DNA from: Alcaligenes faecalis | GTDB taxonomy: Bacteria > Pseudomonadota > Gammaproteobacteria > Burkholderiales > Burkholderiaceae_B | DNA length: 64,000 nt | Direction: 5' to 3' | Assembly: GCF_005311025.1 (NCBI RefSeq) | Contig: NZ_CP031747.1 | Coordinates: 2,044,954 to 2,108,953 of the forward strand | Shown here: one piece after another, positions 21,183-29,668 of the stretch | How positions within the stretch are numbered: position 1 is the stretch's first letter | How the letters are laid out: each line of letters opens with the position of its first letter | Made by a program: the position numbers and the translations under genes | The notes under the pieces: generated by a model | The model's input: only the letters and a program-made list of their open reading frames with translations | Databases searched by the model: none | Told to the model about the DNA's origin: nothing

Positions 21183-22085
21183 TTAAAAACGCTCTGACAC
21201 CGGCGACACCCATTCCAAACCGGGGCGACCATGCCAGAAACCGTTGCAGGCCTTAGCGGGCAGTAAAGGCAGCATATCCTCGTGGGCATCCCTTGCCTGA
21301 ATACGCCCCTGAATCACGTCATTAAACAAATGCACGACCGCATCCATATGCTGAGATTGCGGACTCAAACGCAGCATATTCACACCCAAATCGCGCAAAT
21401 CCTGTACCTGCTCCAGTAAGGTGTACACCCAGGCGGATTGAGTCTGGATACCGTTAATCGTCAGAAAACCCTGCCCTTCACGGGTTTCCAGCAGCAAGCC
21501 ATCGGGATAGTCCATGCACACGTACTGGCAATTGTCCTTAGGCAGATTGCGGTTACGCGCCGCAAAGCAACGGGCCGAGAAAGCCAGGGGCAAACGCCCG
21601 AAGGCAAAGACCTCGGTTTCCAAACCGGCAGGTCTGTCTTGCTGCAACTGCGCCAATCCTGCACGGCCCATTTCCAGAGGCATCACCCAACGCACCGCGC
21701 CTTGAGAAGCAATCAAATCCAGCACTGGCCCGTTATAAACATTTAAAAAAGGGCCGGCGACAAAGTCCCGACCCTGCATCAAACGTACTGCTCCCATATC
21801 ATTGGCTTCGACCAGATAATCAGCCTGTTCGGTGACCTTGCGTAGCGTATTCACGTCCCGCCCGGACTCCAGCAAGACCTGACTAGACAGAACCGGCACC
21901 TTGCCAGCCTGGGCCAGCATCTGGGCAATATCCAGCCAATCATCCAGTCGTAGCTCGTGACGACGCGAACATACGGTCTCGCCCAGATACACCACATCGA
22001 TCGGCCAGTCGCAGGCCGACTCATAAAACTGCATCGTGGCAACGCGGGACCAGTAATACTGCAAGGGGCCTAAAGATAATTTCAT
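21183..22085 (-). CDS. ubiV: UbiV, O2-independent ubiquinone hydroxylation protein
   Basis: 300 residues, peptidase U32-like fold. Four cysteines match the 4Fe-4S ligands of UbiV: one in GETVCSRRHE (~Cys39) and three in RCFAARNRNLPKDNCQYVC, spaced 12 and 3 residues apart. With UbiU it hydroxylates ubiquinone precursors without oxygen, using prephenate. The start at 22085 (MKLSLGPLQYYW) is typical; the track-length start five residues earlier is not needed. It lies 18 bp after ubiU. Confidence 0.92.
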   Translation of the reverse strand: MKLSLGPLQYYWSRVATMQFYESACDWPIDVVYLGETVCSRRHELRLDDWLDIAQMLAQAGKVPVLSSQVLLESGRDVNTLRKVTEQADYLVEANDMGAVRLMQGRDFVAGPFLNVYNGPVLDLIASQGAVRWVMPLEMGRAGLAQLQQDRPAGLETEVFAFGRLPLAFSARCFAARNRNLPKDNCQYVCMDYPDGLLLETREGQGFLTINGIQTQSAWVYTLLEQVQDLRDLGVNMLRLSPQSQHMDAVVHLFNDVIQGRIQARDAHEDMLPLLPAKACNGFWHGRPGLEWVSPVSERF

Positions 22086-22103
22086 GATTGAGCCTCCCAT
22101 GCT

Positions 22104-23144
22104 CTACTTCCAGGGCCGAGAATAGGCACCCAGCGTATGTTGCTGCCCTTCGGCCAGTTTGTTCAAAGCACCCATCCAGGCCGGATGGACTGAATAACGG
22201 GCTGGCGTGGATTTGGCCGAATCAATGGCTTGCCGCCATACCTGAGTAACTTGAGCCACATAAGCCGGGCTGCGCTGTCGGCCTTCAATCTTGATTGCGC
22301 TGACACCCGCCGCCAACAGTTGTGGCAACAAGGACAAAGTGTTCAGGCTGGTGGGCTCTTCCAGTGCGTAATAGTTTTCGCCCGCCACATCAAAACGCCC
22401 TTTGCACAAAGTGGGGTAAGCCGCGTTTTCACCATCCTGATAGCGGTCGATCAACACACCATTCAGACGCGACTCCAGACCCTGATCTGTCTGCTCCCAG
22501 CGCACATGCCCGGCGGGGGAACAGACTCCATGTGTATTGGGGGACTCACCAGTGGCATAGGAGGACAAGGCACAGCGGCCCTCCACCATCACGCACAAGC
22601 TGCCAAAGCCAAAAACCTCAACCTGAACAGGGACCTGCTCACAGACCTGCTCCACTTGGGTCATGGACAGGACACGCGGCAAAACCACGCGCTGAATACC
22701 GAAGTTCTGGTGGTAATACTTGATGGCTTCCGGATTGGTGGCTGAACCCTGCACCGACAAGTGCAAGCGCAGATTGGGATGTGCCTGACTGGCATAGGCC
22801 ATCAATCCTGGGTCTGCCATGATGACCGCATCGACCTGAGCCTGGGCAGCTCGGTCCACCGCGTCGCGCCACTGTTGCCAGGCATTGGGTTGCGGGTAGG
22901 TATTGAGAGCCAGCAAAACTTTGCGGCCGCGCTGGTGTGCGTAATCAATCCCTTGTGCAATCGCCTGTGCATCAAAATTAAGCCCGGCGAAGTTCCGGGC
23001 GTTGGTGGCATCCCGGAACCCCAGATAGACACTATCGGCTCCGTTATCAATGGCTGCTTTCAAGGCAGGTAAGCTGCCCGCTGGGCAAACCAGTTCCATC
23101 TGCGGGTTATCGGACGCGGCTAAAGCCGTGGACGCTGTATTCAT
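22104..23144 (-). CDS. ubiU: UbiU, O2-independent ubiquinone hydroxylation protein
   Basis: 346 residues, U32 family. The N-terminus after a short extension is MELVCPAGSLPALKAA. The four Fe-S cysteines are visible in SLCVMVEGRCALSSYATGE, HGVCSPAGH and TLCKGRF. It forms a complex with UbiV. A GGGGAG box precedes the chosen ATG. An Fnr-like box lies 84 bp upstream, so the operon ubiU-ubiV-ubiT is probably induced when oxygen falls. Confidence 0.93.
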   Translation of the reverse strand: MNTASTALAASDNPQMELVCPAGSLPALKAAIDNGADSVYLGFRDATNARNFAGLNFDAQAIAQGIDYAHQRGRKVLLALNTYPQPNAWQQWRDAVDRAAQAQVDAVIMADPGLMAYASQAHPNLRLHLSVQGSATNPEAIKYYHQNFGIQRVVLPRVLSMTQVEQVCEQVPVQVEVFGFGSLCVMVEGRCALSSYATGESPNTHGVCSPAGHVRWEQTDQGLESRLNGVLIDRYQDGENAAYPTLCKGRFDVAGENYYALEEPTSLNTLSLLPQLLAAGVSAIKIEGRQRSPAYVAQVTQVWRQAIDSAKSTPARYSVHPAWMGALNKLAEGQQHTLGAYSRPWK

Positions 23145-23227
23145 GACACTCCCCGATCAGCAATCTGGCCAGGGTGGATCCTGGCTCGACAAGACCACCA
23201 CTATGCCTGCTCTGAAATTAAGGGGCC

Positions 23228-23241
23228 TTAACGCATATCAA
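23228..23241. promoter_or_regulatory. Fnr/Anr-like box between ubiU and the DUF2249 gene
   Basis: TTAAC-GCAT-ATCAA, with the same half-sites as the nrdD box. It lies in the divergent region, 84 bp from ubiU and 107 bp from the DUF2249 gene, so it could serve either or both. Confidence 0.6.
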
Positions 23242-23347
23242 ATTCTTCCCACCTCCTGACCCGTGGCAAACAAGTCCCACTTTGCCTGCGCCATAGGCGG
23301 GCAGAATGGTCCACAATGCCTTCCAAGCCTTTCGTGCTGGAGTCTTG

Positions 23348-23569
23348 ATGACACAAACTGAGATCACGCTGGATACTCGCGGCCTGCCCGCACCCGAGCC
23401 TTTGGAGCATTGCCTGGAAGCACTGGCTGAACTGGCTCCCACCCAGGCCTTGCTCATGTGGCTGGATCGAGAACCTTTCCCCTTGTATGAAATCCTGCGA
23501 CGCAGCGGCTTCAAGTATCACGGCACCCACCAAGAAAACGGCTTCAAGCTCATCATCCGCAGGAACTAA
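23348..23569 (+). CDS. DUF2249 domain protein
   Basis: 73 residues. The fold is that of the TusA/SirA-like DUF2249 family (TLDTRGLPAPEPLEHCLEAL, then EPFPLYEILRRSGF and GFKLIIRR). The start at 23348 gives the usual N-terminus; an earlier ATG at 23306 is less likely. DUF2249 genes recur next to nitric-oxide and denitrification genes, but their biochemical role is not settled. It is 4 bases from the membrane protein gene. Confidence 0.8.
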   Translation: MTQTEITLDTRGLPAPEPLEHCLEALAELAPTQALLMWLDREPFPLYEILRRSGFKYHGTHQENGFKLIIRRN

Positions 23570-23573
23570 GTCT

Positions 23574-24941
23574 ATGCAACGCGCTTTATCGCTGGATCAG
23601 TCACCCTCTTTGTCACTGACCTTGCCCTTGTTTGCGAATGTCCCTTTTTTTGGACTGCTGGCTGCCATGCTGGCGCTCTATAGCGGACCGGAATTATTCA
23701 ACTCCCGCTGGCACCCCGCCACCTTGGCCATAACCCATGCCTGGACCTTGGGGATCGTGGGCAGTGCCATGTTTGCCTCTTTGGCACATATTCTGGCCGT
23801 GGCCTGCAATGTGCGTATTCAGGTGTCACGCGGTCAGGCGCTAGCTTTTTGGGGCTTGCTCAGCGCTGGCACACTATTTCTGATGACAGGCTTTCTTAGC
23901 TGGCAAAGCTGGGCTTACACGCTGGCAGGCGCTTGTCTTGCCTTTGCTTTGGGGGTTTATCTACTGACTGCCATGCTGGCCTTGTGGCGCTCTCGGCGCG
24001 ACGTCTTTCGCGGCGCCAAAGAAATAGTTGCTCCTATCCGACTGGCTTTGCTGGGACTGTTGCTGACTGTCTCAACGGGGCTTGCCATGCTGGTCGCCCT
24101 GGCAAGCGAACAAGCCGTCGCCAATTTGCTGAATCTGCACATGACGATGGGCCTGGCAGCTTGGGCAGGCTTGCTGCTGATTGCCATGTCGTTCCAACTG
24201 CTGCCTATTTTTCAAATCACCGAACTCTACCCAGCGCCTCTAGTACGTTGGCTACCTTGGGTCGTAGGAGCCCTGTTGATTGCACAGTGGGCCCTGGCCT
24301 CCTTACCTGGCTCCTGGTTACCTGTGCGTGATCTGGTCACCTACCTGATCTTTTTAAGCTACGGCTTATGGGCGGTGATTACGTGGGCGCGCCTCTGGAA
24401 ACGCAAGCGTCCGACAGCAGGAGCCAGCACTTTATTCTGGTATAGCTCCTTAAGCAGCCTGTTGATTGCTGTTCTGTTGAACTTCTGGACCCACAATCCC
24501 GCCGCCTCCAACGCAGAGCTGGCGATTGGTGTCTTGCTCATTATGGGAGCCTTGGGTTCCGTCGTCTGTGGGATGCTCTATACCATCGTGCCCTTTCTAC
24601 TTTGGCGAGAGGCCCAGGAGTATGTCAGCATGGATACGGACAATACCGAGCACACGCGTGCCCTCTTGCGCCTTATTCCCAAGACTGCCAACTACATCCC
24701 GGCATCCAGCGCCCGAGCACATTGGGCTTTGCATAGCCTAAGTCTGGTGCTTTGGACAGGTGCGAGCTTGGGGATCGAGTCTTTCGCCTGGATAGCTGCT
24801 CCTGCTTTGCTGCTGTCTTTTGCAAGCTTGACTTGGAATCTATGCACAGCCTGGCAGCGCTATCGCCGTAGCCTGCGCGCTATCCGCGCATATCAGGCAG
24901 AGCACCATATTGCCGCAAAGCCGCGCTGTCCAGAATCGTAA
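23574..24941 (+). CDS. polytopic membrane protein, NnrS/heme-copper-oxidase-like
   Basis: 455 residues with about 12 hydrophobic segments. Histidines sit inside membrane helices in contexts recalling heme-copper oxidase subunit I and NnrS (ITHAWTLGIVGSAMF, SLAHILAV, NLHMTMGLAAWAG). I cannot assign it firmly to either family. It follows the DUF2249 gene by 4 bases and converges, with a 62-bp overlap, on a Crp/Fnr regulator. Context suggests a role in nitric-oxide or low-oxygen physiology; that is inference. Confidence 0.6.
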   Translation: MQRALSLDQSPSLSLTLPLFANVPFFGLLAAMLALYSGPELFNSRWHPATLAITHAWTLGIVGSAMFASLAHILAVACNVRIQVSRGQALAFWGLLSAGTLFLMTGFLSWQSWAYTLAGACLAFALGVYLLTAMLALWRSRRDVFRGAKEIVAPIRLALLGLLLTVSTGLAMLVALASEQAVANLLNLHMTMGLAAWAGLLLIAMSFQLLPIFQITELYPAPLVRWLPWVVGALLIAQWALASLPGSWLPVRDLVTYLIFLSYGLWAVITWARLWKRKRPTAGASTLFWYSSLSSLLIAVLLNFWTHNPAASNAELAIGVLLIMGALGSVVCGMLYTIVPFLLWREAQEYVSMDTDNTEHTRALLRLIPKTANYIPASSARAHWALHSLSLVLWTGASLGIESFAWIAAPALLLSFASLTWNLCTAWQRYRRSLRAIRAYQAEHHIAAKPRCPES

Positions 24942-25668
24942 AATTACGTCGCTGAACCCGAATCAGATCCCGGTCCATCAAATCACGCAAGGTACGTGAT
25001 AAGTGCTCCGGGGTCAGATTCAGGCGGGAAGCAATGACGGACTTACCGACATCGATCCTGAAGGGGACACCCTCTTCGCCCGGCCACTCCTGCAAAAGGT
25101 AATTCACCAGACGTTGCACACCATTTTGCAGCGTATAGGCCTCCAACTCGCCCATCAAGCGATAAAGCCGCTCACTTAAACCAGCCAGCATCAGGCGAGC
25201 AACATCACTGCCCTTCTCCAGCTGCTCCATCAAGGTGTCTCTGTTGATATGCAAGAGCAGAGAATCCACCAAAGTCTGGGCCGTCACAATGTAATTACGG
25301 CCCATGAACATCAGCGCCTCACCAAACCCCTCTCCTGGCCCCACCAGGCGAACGACGCGCTCTGAGCCCGTGGACGAGACAAATACCAGCTTCACCCGAC
25401 CATAGACCAACATGTGAAAGCCCAAACAAGGGTCACCACTGTGAAATAAAGTCGTCCCACGCAAAGCATGTATTTCCTGAGTGCCTTTAGCGATGGGCTC
25501 CAGCTGTTCCGGTGGCAGCTCCTTGAATATAGGCAGATGAGCCAGCTGGGCCTGTATCCGCTTCCAGCGTCCCGGCCCTTCACCCTGCACTAGCCTGGTG
25601 TCTGACAATTCTTCATTGCTTGCCTGCGAGGCCATATCTTGAGCCGCCATATCTTTTCCGTATGCCAA
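24880..25668 (-). CDS. Crp/Fnr-family regulator (Dnr/NnrR-like)
   Basis: 262 residues: a ~35-residue N-terminal tail, cyclic-nucleotide-binding fold (about 40-155), long dimer helix, and C-terminal helix-turn-helix (GKSVIASRLNLTPEHLSRTLRDL). The N-terminus has no Cys cluster, so it is not an Fe-S Fnr. The HLSRTLR recognition helix resembles NO-sensing Dnr/NnrR proteins, but a cAMP-like ligand is not excluded. Several in-frame ATGs near the N-terminus leave the start uncertain. A TTGAT-N4-GTCAA box lies 63 bp upstream. Confidence 0.82.
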   Translation of the reverse strand: MAYGKDMAAQDMASQASNEELSDTRLVQGEGPGRWKRIQAQLAHLPIFKELPPEQLEPIAKGTQEIHALRGTTLFHSGDPCLGFHMLVYGRVKLVFVSSTGSERVVRLVGPGEGFGEALMFMGRNYIVTAQTLVDSLLLHINRDTLMEQLEKGSDVARLMLAGLSERLYRLMGELEAYTLQNGVQRLVNYLLQEWPGEEGVPFRIDVGKSVIASRLNLTPEHLSRTLRDLMDRDLIRVQRRNFTILDSAALRQYGALPDMRG

Positions 25669-25730
25669 ATAGAACCATAGCTAGACTGACATACTCCGTT
25701 CCCTCTTGTTCAGATTAGCTCGGTGCCTGA

Positions 25731-25744
25731 TTGATACACGTCAA
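25731..25744. promoter_or_regulatory. Fnr/Dnr box upstream of the Crp/Fnr gene
   Basis: TTGAT-ACAC-GTCAA, one mismatch to the Fnr consensus. Its centre is ~69 bp before the regulator start, well placed for activation at about -41. Confidence 0.72.
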
Positions 25745-26094
25745 ACAGATAAATCGAGGCTTTAAAGAGGACGTAAAAAGATAGTCAGAACTGCTAGTTC
25801 AGCATGACTTAGGAACAGATCCAAGCAAGAAGCGGTCAAATTTGACCATGTTAGAGGTAGGGAATATTGAGAGGGGAAACTGATTGGGGACAGCCTCATT
25901 TCCAAATCGACTTGAATTCTGAATGGATGCAATAGGCCTTAGCAGAGCCAGCTACGTCGACGTTAAAGAGAAAACTGAGTAGGAATTTCGGAGGGCTCAG
26001 GGAGGACGAATACAGGCAGTGACTAAGTACGCTACAGCCCTAAGCTAAGGAGACAGATGTCGGCAGTTGCAGGCCCCATCTTGGTAGACAAAGC

Positions 26095-26216
26095 TGATTG
26101 GTGCGAAAAGCTCAGCTGCTAATGCTACGAGCGCGAAGAGTAGAGCGACCACTCTGCAGCGATGATCCAGCCACGTTGTCTGCAACTAAAGCATTAAACG
26201 CTATGCGCACCAATCA
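26095..26216. repeat. imperfect inverted repeat
   Basis: Outer arms TGATTGGTGCG (26095-26105) and CGCACCAATCA (26206-26216) are perfectly complementary, and pairing continues inward with gaps to AATGCT/AGCATT. The ~90-bp interior has no gene. It could be a MITE-like remnant or encode a structured RNA. Confidence 0.65.
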
Positions 26217-26270
26217 TAGAACAGGCACCGTGCATGCCGATTAGAGTCACTACCCGTGGCAATCAGCAGC

Positions 26271-26303
<33 letters not shown>

Positions 26304-26655
26304 GGTCTGTCGCCGCGTCTCAACAACAAACAATCGGCACAGCAAGAGTAGAACGACCGAGCATTCTGAAGGTAAACAGCGACGCATTGTCCGTCAATCC
26401 TATGGTGCCGGGACAGAATGTCATGACCAACCTACTAGGCTTAGGCCAAACGGCGTCGGTAAGAACACGGAATATAAACAGCCCGGAACGGGCCAGGAGG
26501 GGTGGCGGTGCGCCTGAACCGGGTGATCCAGGGTCAGGCCTTCGAGCAATCCGAGACAGGCCGGTAGCCTGCGCTTTTGTCGCCGCCTAAAACCCAACCC
26601 ACCCTCTTGCACTCTGCTATAAAGGACGTTTCGCCTCTTCTTTTCAGGTATTGCC

Positions 26656-26922
26656 ATGCGAATCTTGATGCTTGCCCCCGCTTTATTGTTAGCCGCTTGC
26701 CAAACTACGGCGCCCACCGAGAAAGTCGGCAGCGAAGCCTGGCTGGAAAAGGTGGATCGTCAATTGGCTGTCTCTGATGGACAAGGGCATGGCCCTGACT
26801 ATGGCTCGCAGGAGTGGTGCAACGTGGTGCATATCCGTTTGTATGGTCAGCGCTCAGCACAGCCCGTCCCTTGTGATCAGGCCTGGATGGAGAAGGTTGA
26901 TCAGGAAATGAAAAAGCGTTAA
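26656..26922 (+). CDS. small lipoprotein
   Basis: 88 residues with a clear lipoprotein signal (ALLLAACQT, lipid Cys15). The mature part contains two similar blocks, AWLEKVDRQL and AWMEKVDQEM, flanking a Cys pair (EWCNVV, VPCDQ). I do not recognise the family. It is the last host gene before the phage-like cluster, whose repressor gene ends 37 bp away. Confidence 0.7.
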   Translation: MRILMLAPALLLAACQTTAPTEKVGSEAWLEKVDRQLAVSDGQGHGPDYGSQEWCNVVHIRLYGQRSAQPVPCDQAWMEKVDQEMKKR

Positions 26923-26958
26923 GCCGCATCATGCATGGCAGCCTGCGCTGCCAGCTTT

Positions 26959-27657
26959 TTACGAACGCCGATAGTATTTCCGGTGCTCCACCATGGTGCC
27001 GATGATTTCAATAGCATGCTGGTCGCTGCGAATGGAAGGATAGTCTTCGTTCAGCGGCACCAGCTCAAAGATTTCTTGCCCACCTTCATCTATGCACAAG
27101 AGCCGGTATTTCTTGAAGGTGGCTTCTTCTTCGCTGTTTTTGGCGACCACATAATCACCGGGGCGGGGCGTGAGCTCGCAATCCACAATAATCCGGTCGC
27201 CTTCCTTGAAGTCCGGCAACATGGAATCGCCCTTGATCTGCAAGGCAAAGGAACGCTCGGACAGACACAGGTCCGTCAGCAGATATTCCACTTCTTCAAA
27301 CGTGAAGTTCTGACCGGGATCCCGAAACACACCTGCCTGTACATAGTTCAGCAGGGGGATACGCCGCTCGCCCATCATGGCGTCTTGCACGTTGGAGTCA
27401 AAACCGTGCTTGGCCCCAAAACCATAGCCTTGCTGATCCAGGCTATGCGCTTCCAGACCCACTTCTTTTTCTATGGCTCGCGCCACTCGTTCGCCAATGC
27501 TGCGCCCACCGTTGTAGGTGGATGACAGGTACTGGGCCAGTTGCGCCCGTGTGCGCCCAATAGAGCGCGCAAAGTCAGCCGCGTTGCCGTGAGCGCGGTC
27601 TTCAATCAGGCGTTGCAGGTTTCTGCGGCGAATCGAGTAAATATCCATACCCGACAT
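26959..27657 (-). CDS. CI/LexA-type phage repressor (S24 peptidase)
   Basis: 232 residues. The N-terminal helix-turn-helix is about residues 8-65. The C-terminal S24 autopeptidase has a likely Ala108-Gly109 cleavage bond (VQAGVF), Ser145 (GDSMLP) and Lys182 (ATFKKY). RecA-stimulated self-cleavage would induce the cluster after DNA damage. It is divergent from the Cro-like gene with the operators between. No ribosome-binding site is seen before its ATG; an internal ATG at 27648 is possible. Confidence 0.92.
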   Translation of the reverse strand: MSGMDIYSIRRRNLQRLIEDRAHGNAADFARSIGRTRAQLAQYLSSTYNGGRSIGERVARAIEKEVGLEAHSLDQQGYGFGAKHGFDSNVQDAMMGERRIPLLNYVQAGVFRDPGQNFTFEEVEYLLTDLCLSERSFALQIKGDSMLPDFKEGDRIIVDCELTPRPGDYVVAKNSEEEATFKKYRLLCIDEGGQEIFELVPLNEDYPSIRSDQHAIEIIGTMVEHRKYYRRS

Positions 27658-27672
27658 TAAAACAAGAAAAAA

Positions 27673-27688
27673 CTAAACATAGGTTTAG
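27673..27688. promoter_or_regulatory. repressor/Cro operator palindrome
   Basis: Perfect inverted repeat CTAAAC-ATAG-GTTTAG in the repressor-cro gap. Isolated half-sites recur at 27706-27711 (GTTTAG) and at 27738-27743 (CTAAAC, inside cro). The layout fits a lambda-like switch. Confidence 0.75.
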
Positions 27689-27730
27689 ATATTTCTTTTC
27701 TTTACGTTTAGAACTATCTATACTCAATGC

Positions 27731-27922
27731 ATGAACGCTAAACACATCATCGAAGAAATGGGCGGTCGCCGAGCCGTATTGCGTATCACAGGCTTGAGCA
27801 AAGGCCGCATATCTCAATGGGAGAAGGCTGGTGTCATACCGCGCGTCTGGCAACTGGTCTTCCATCACATGAACCCGGTGGTGCCCGCCCCAGCACCCAA
27901 AGAAAGCTCTAGAAATATCTAA
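27731..27922 (+). CDS. Cro-like regulator
   Basis: 63 residues. A Cro/YdaS-type helix-turn-helix is visible (HIIEEMGGRRAVLRITGLSKGRISQWEKAG) across residues 5-34; it is quoted here only as the span from His5 to Gly34. A TATACT element at 27719-27724 lies 7 bases before the ATG and no ribosome-binding site is present, so the mRNA may be leaderless. Confidence 0.78.
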   Translation: MNAKHIIEEMGGRRAVLRITGLSKGRISQWEKAGVIPRVWQLVFHHMNPVVPAPAPKESSRNI

Positions 27923-28113
27923 GCATTTACGACGGGTTTGGCTTGCAAGCCATGCCTGACAGTTCGATTGCGTCATGGGGTGACGCAGTTCTTGTGCCCT
28001 TGGGGCATTGCCTATCAATCGGATGTTCGTGGCCTGTTTGGGCCAGGGGTCCTGCTGCGCGTCATATTTTTGCAAATACATCAGAGGCGTGCGGTTTTTC
28101 AGGCGGGGGTGCC

Positions 28114-28188
28114 ATGAAAACACGTATTCACAACCATCGACACGAGTTTGCTTGTCGATGGCTCACACAGTCAGGAGCGTGCCTATGA
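28114..28188 (+). CDS. possible 24-residue peptide before the O-like gene
   Basis: A short frame with a GGGGGT box before its ATG, ending in an ATGA overlap with the next gene. It contains a 9-bp hairpin (stem arms 28134-28142 and 28153-28161) that could instead be the functional element, for example a pause or antitermination site. No family recognised. Confidence 0.3.
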   Translation: MKTRIHNHRHEFACRWLTQSGACL

Positions 28189-28970
28189 GCAATATGCCGT
28201 GGTTTCGCGCCTATACCGAGATGGTGGACGACGAGAAGTTGCGTCTGCTGGCTTTCGAGGACAGATGGCATTACGTGGCCTTGCTCTGCCTTAAAGGGCA
28301 GGGCGTGCTAGACAGCGAAGACACGCTGATGCTGCGCAAGGTGGCCGTCAAGCTGGGCCTGGACCTGCGCACCTTGGACGATGTGGTGCGCCGCTTAAGC
28401 GAAGTGGGCCTGATCGACCAGGAAACTTTGCAGCCTCTGGCGTGGGACAAACGCCAGATGAAATCCGACAGCAGCGCGGAGCGGGTGGCGCGTTTTCGGG
28501 CCAGAAAAAAACAGGAGCAAGACGGTAACGAGGGTAGTAACGCGTCCGTAACGTTACCGAAACGGCCGGGTAACGCGCTAGATAAAGAGACAGATAAAGA
28601 AGGAGAGACAGATACAGAAAAAACAAAAGCAGGTCGCAAGGCTCCGGCGCTGGAGTTCTCTGCCTGGCCTGCTGAACCCCGTGCCGAAGTGATCGCAGAT
28701 TATCTGCGCCATCGCCGCGAGATCAAAGCGCCCTTGACGCAAACCGCCCTGAACCGCCTGGGTTCCGAAGCCCACCGTGCCTTGGAGATGGGCTACAGCG
28801 TGGACGACTTTCTGGCCGAGTGCATGTTGCGTGGCTGGCGCGGGGGCAAGGCCAGCTGGCTGGAAGGACGCAACGAGCCCCGTGCAGGTCAGGCGTCGGG
28901 CTTTGATCCCCTGGCTTATGTGAACCGTCATCGGCAACGCGAGGAGATAGACGATGTCATCGATATCTGA
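28185..28970 (+). CDS. phage replication protein O-like
   Basis: 261 residues starting at MSNMPWFRAYTEM, with ribosome-binding site AGGAG. The N-terminal winged-helix region (about 1-95) resembles phage O/DnaD-like initiators. A hydrophilic linker (about 105-150) is encoded by repeated GTAACG units and an A-rich tract. The C-terminal part ends with a predicted helical region. The O protein binds the origin and recruits P. An overlap of 17 bp with the P-like gene supports coupling. The longer in-frame reading upstream of 28185 lacks conserved content. Confidence 0.8.
   Translation: MSNMPWFRAYTEMVDDEKLRLLAFEDRWHYVALLCLKGQGVLDSEDTLMLRKVAVKLGLDLRTLDDVVRRLSEVGLIDQETLQPLAWDKRQMKSDSSAERVARFRARKKQEQDGNEGSNASVTLPKRPGNALDKETDKEGETDTEKTKAGRKAPALEFSAWPAEPRAEVIADYLRHRREIKAPLTQTALNRLGSEAHRALEMGYSVDDFLAECMLRGWRGGKASWLEGRNEPRAGQASGFDPLAYVNRHRQREEIDDVIDI
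28525..28635 (+). other. candidate replication origin: GTAACG iterons plus A-rich tract
   Basis: GTAACG occurs at 28525, 28537, 28548 and 28570, and in reverse at 28552, so spacing is close to one or two helical turns. It is followed at ~28582-28635 by a strand-asymmetric purine/A-rich stretch. Lambda ori has the same plan (iterons then an A-rich region inside gene O). The location in the O-like linker matches. Confidence 0.65.
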
Positions 28971-29661
28971 TTTTTCCAACCCCTGGCTGCTGCGTCATAC
29001 CAAGCTGGAAGGCATCAGCCTGATGGACCATTTGTACAACCGGCTCAATGGCATTTATCCGAACAAGTTCCGCTCCAACTTTCGGGACAAGCAAGCCATT
29101 GAAGACTGGAAACAGGCCTGGGCCGAAGCTTTTGACGAGGAAGGTGTCTCGCCCAATGACGTGGCACTAGGCATCAAGAATTGCCGTCGCATGTTTGATT
29201 GGCCCCCCAGCTTGCCGGAGTTCTTGCGCGCGTGCCGCCCTCAACTGGAACCAGAAACCGCCTTTTTCCAGGCTGTGCGTGGCATGCAAGCACGAGTGCG
29301 AGGAGAAATGGGCGAGTGGTCACACCCGGCTATCTATCACGCAGCAATCAGCATTGGACAGTTTGACATGCTGAATCAGGCCTACACGCAGCTGGAACAA
29401 CGCTGGCACAAAGTGCTGGGAGATCACCTGGCCAAAGGACAGTGGCCAGAAATCCCGCCGCCTCGATTGGCCCTGACCTCCCCGCAAGACTGGGAGCAAG
29501 GGCGCCGGGAAGGGCAACGACGCGTGCGCGATCTGGCTCAGGTGATTTCGGGCGACACCAACAAGGACCCGCGAGTCTGGGCGAATCGGATCTTGGCCCG
29601 CCCGGAAGCGTGTTCCTTGGCCGTGCTGAAGATGGCCAAAGCAGCCTTGGGCAAGGAGTGA
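28954..29661 (+). CDS. phage replication protein P-like (helicase loader)
   Basis: 235 residues. Resembles lambda P-type proteins: LYNRLNGIYPNKFRSNF near the N-terminus, KQAWAEAFDEEGV, and MFDWPPSLPEFLRACRP. P proteins deliver the host DnaB helicase to the O-origin complex. It overlaps the O-like gene, the normal order in lambdoid phages. Confidence 0.82.
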   Translation: MSSISDFSNPWLLRHTKLEGISLMDHLYNRLNGIYPNKFRSNFRDKQAIEDWKQAWAEAFDEEGVSPNDVALGIKNCRRMFDWPPSLPEFLRACRPQLEPETAFFQAVRGMQARVRGEMGEWSHPAIYHAAISIGQFDMLNQAYTQLEQRWHKVLGDHLAKGQWPEIPPPRLALTSPQDWEQGRREGQRRVRDLAQVISGDTNKDPRVWANRILARPEACSLAVLKMAKAALGKE

Positions 29662-29668
29662 ACCAGCC

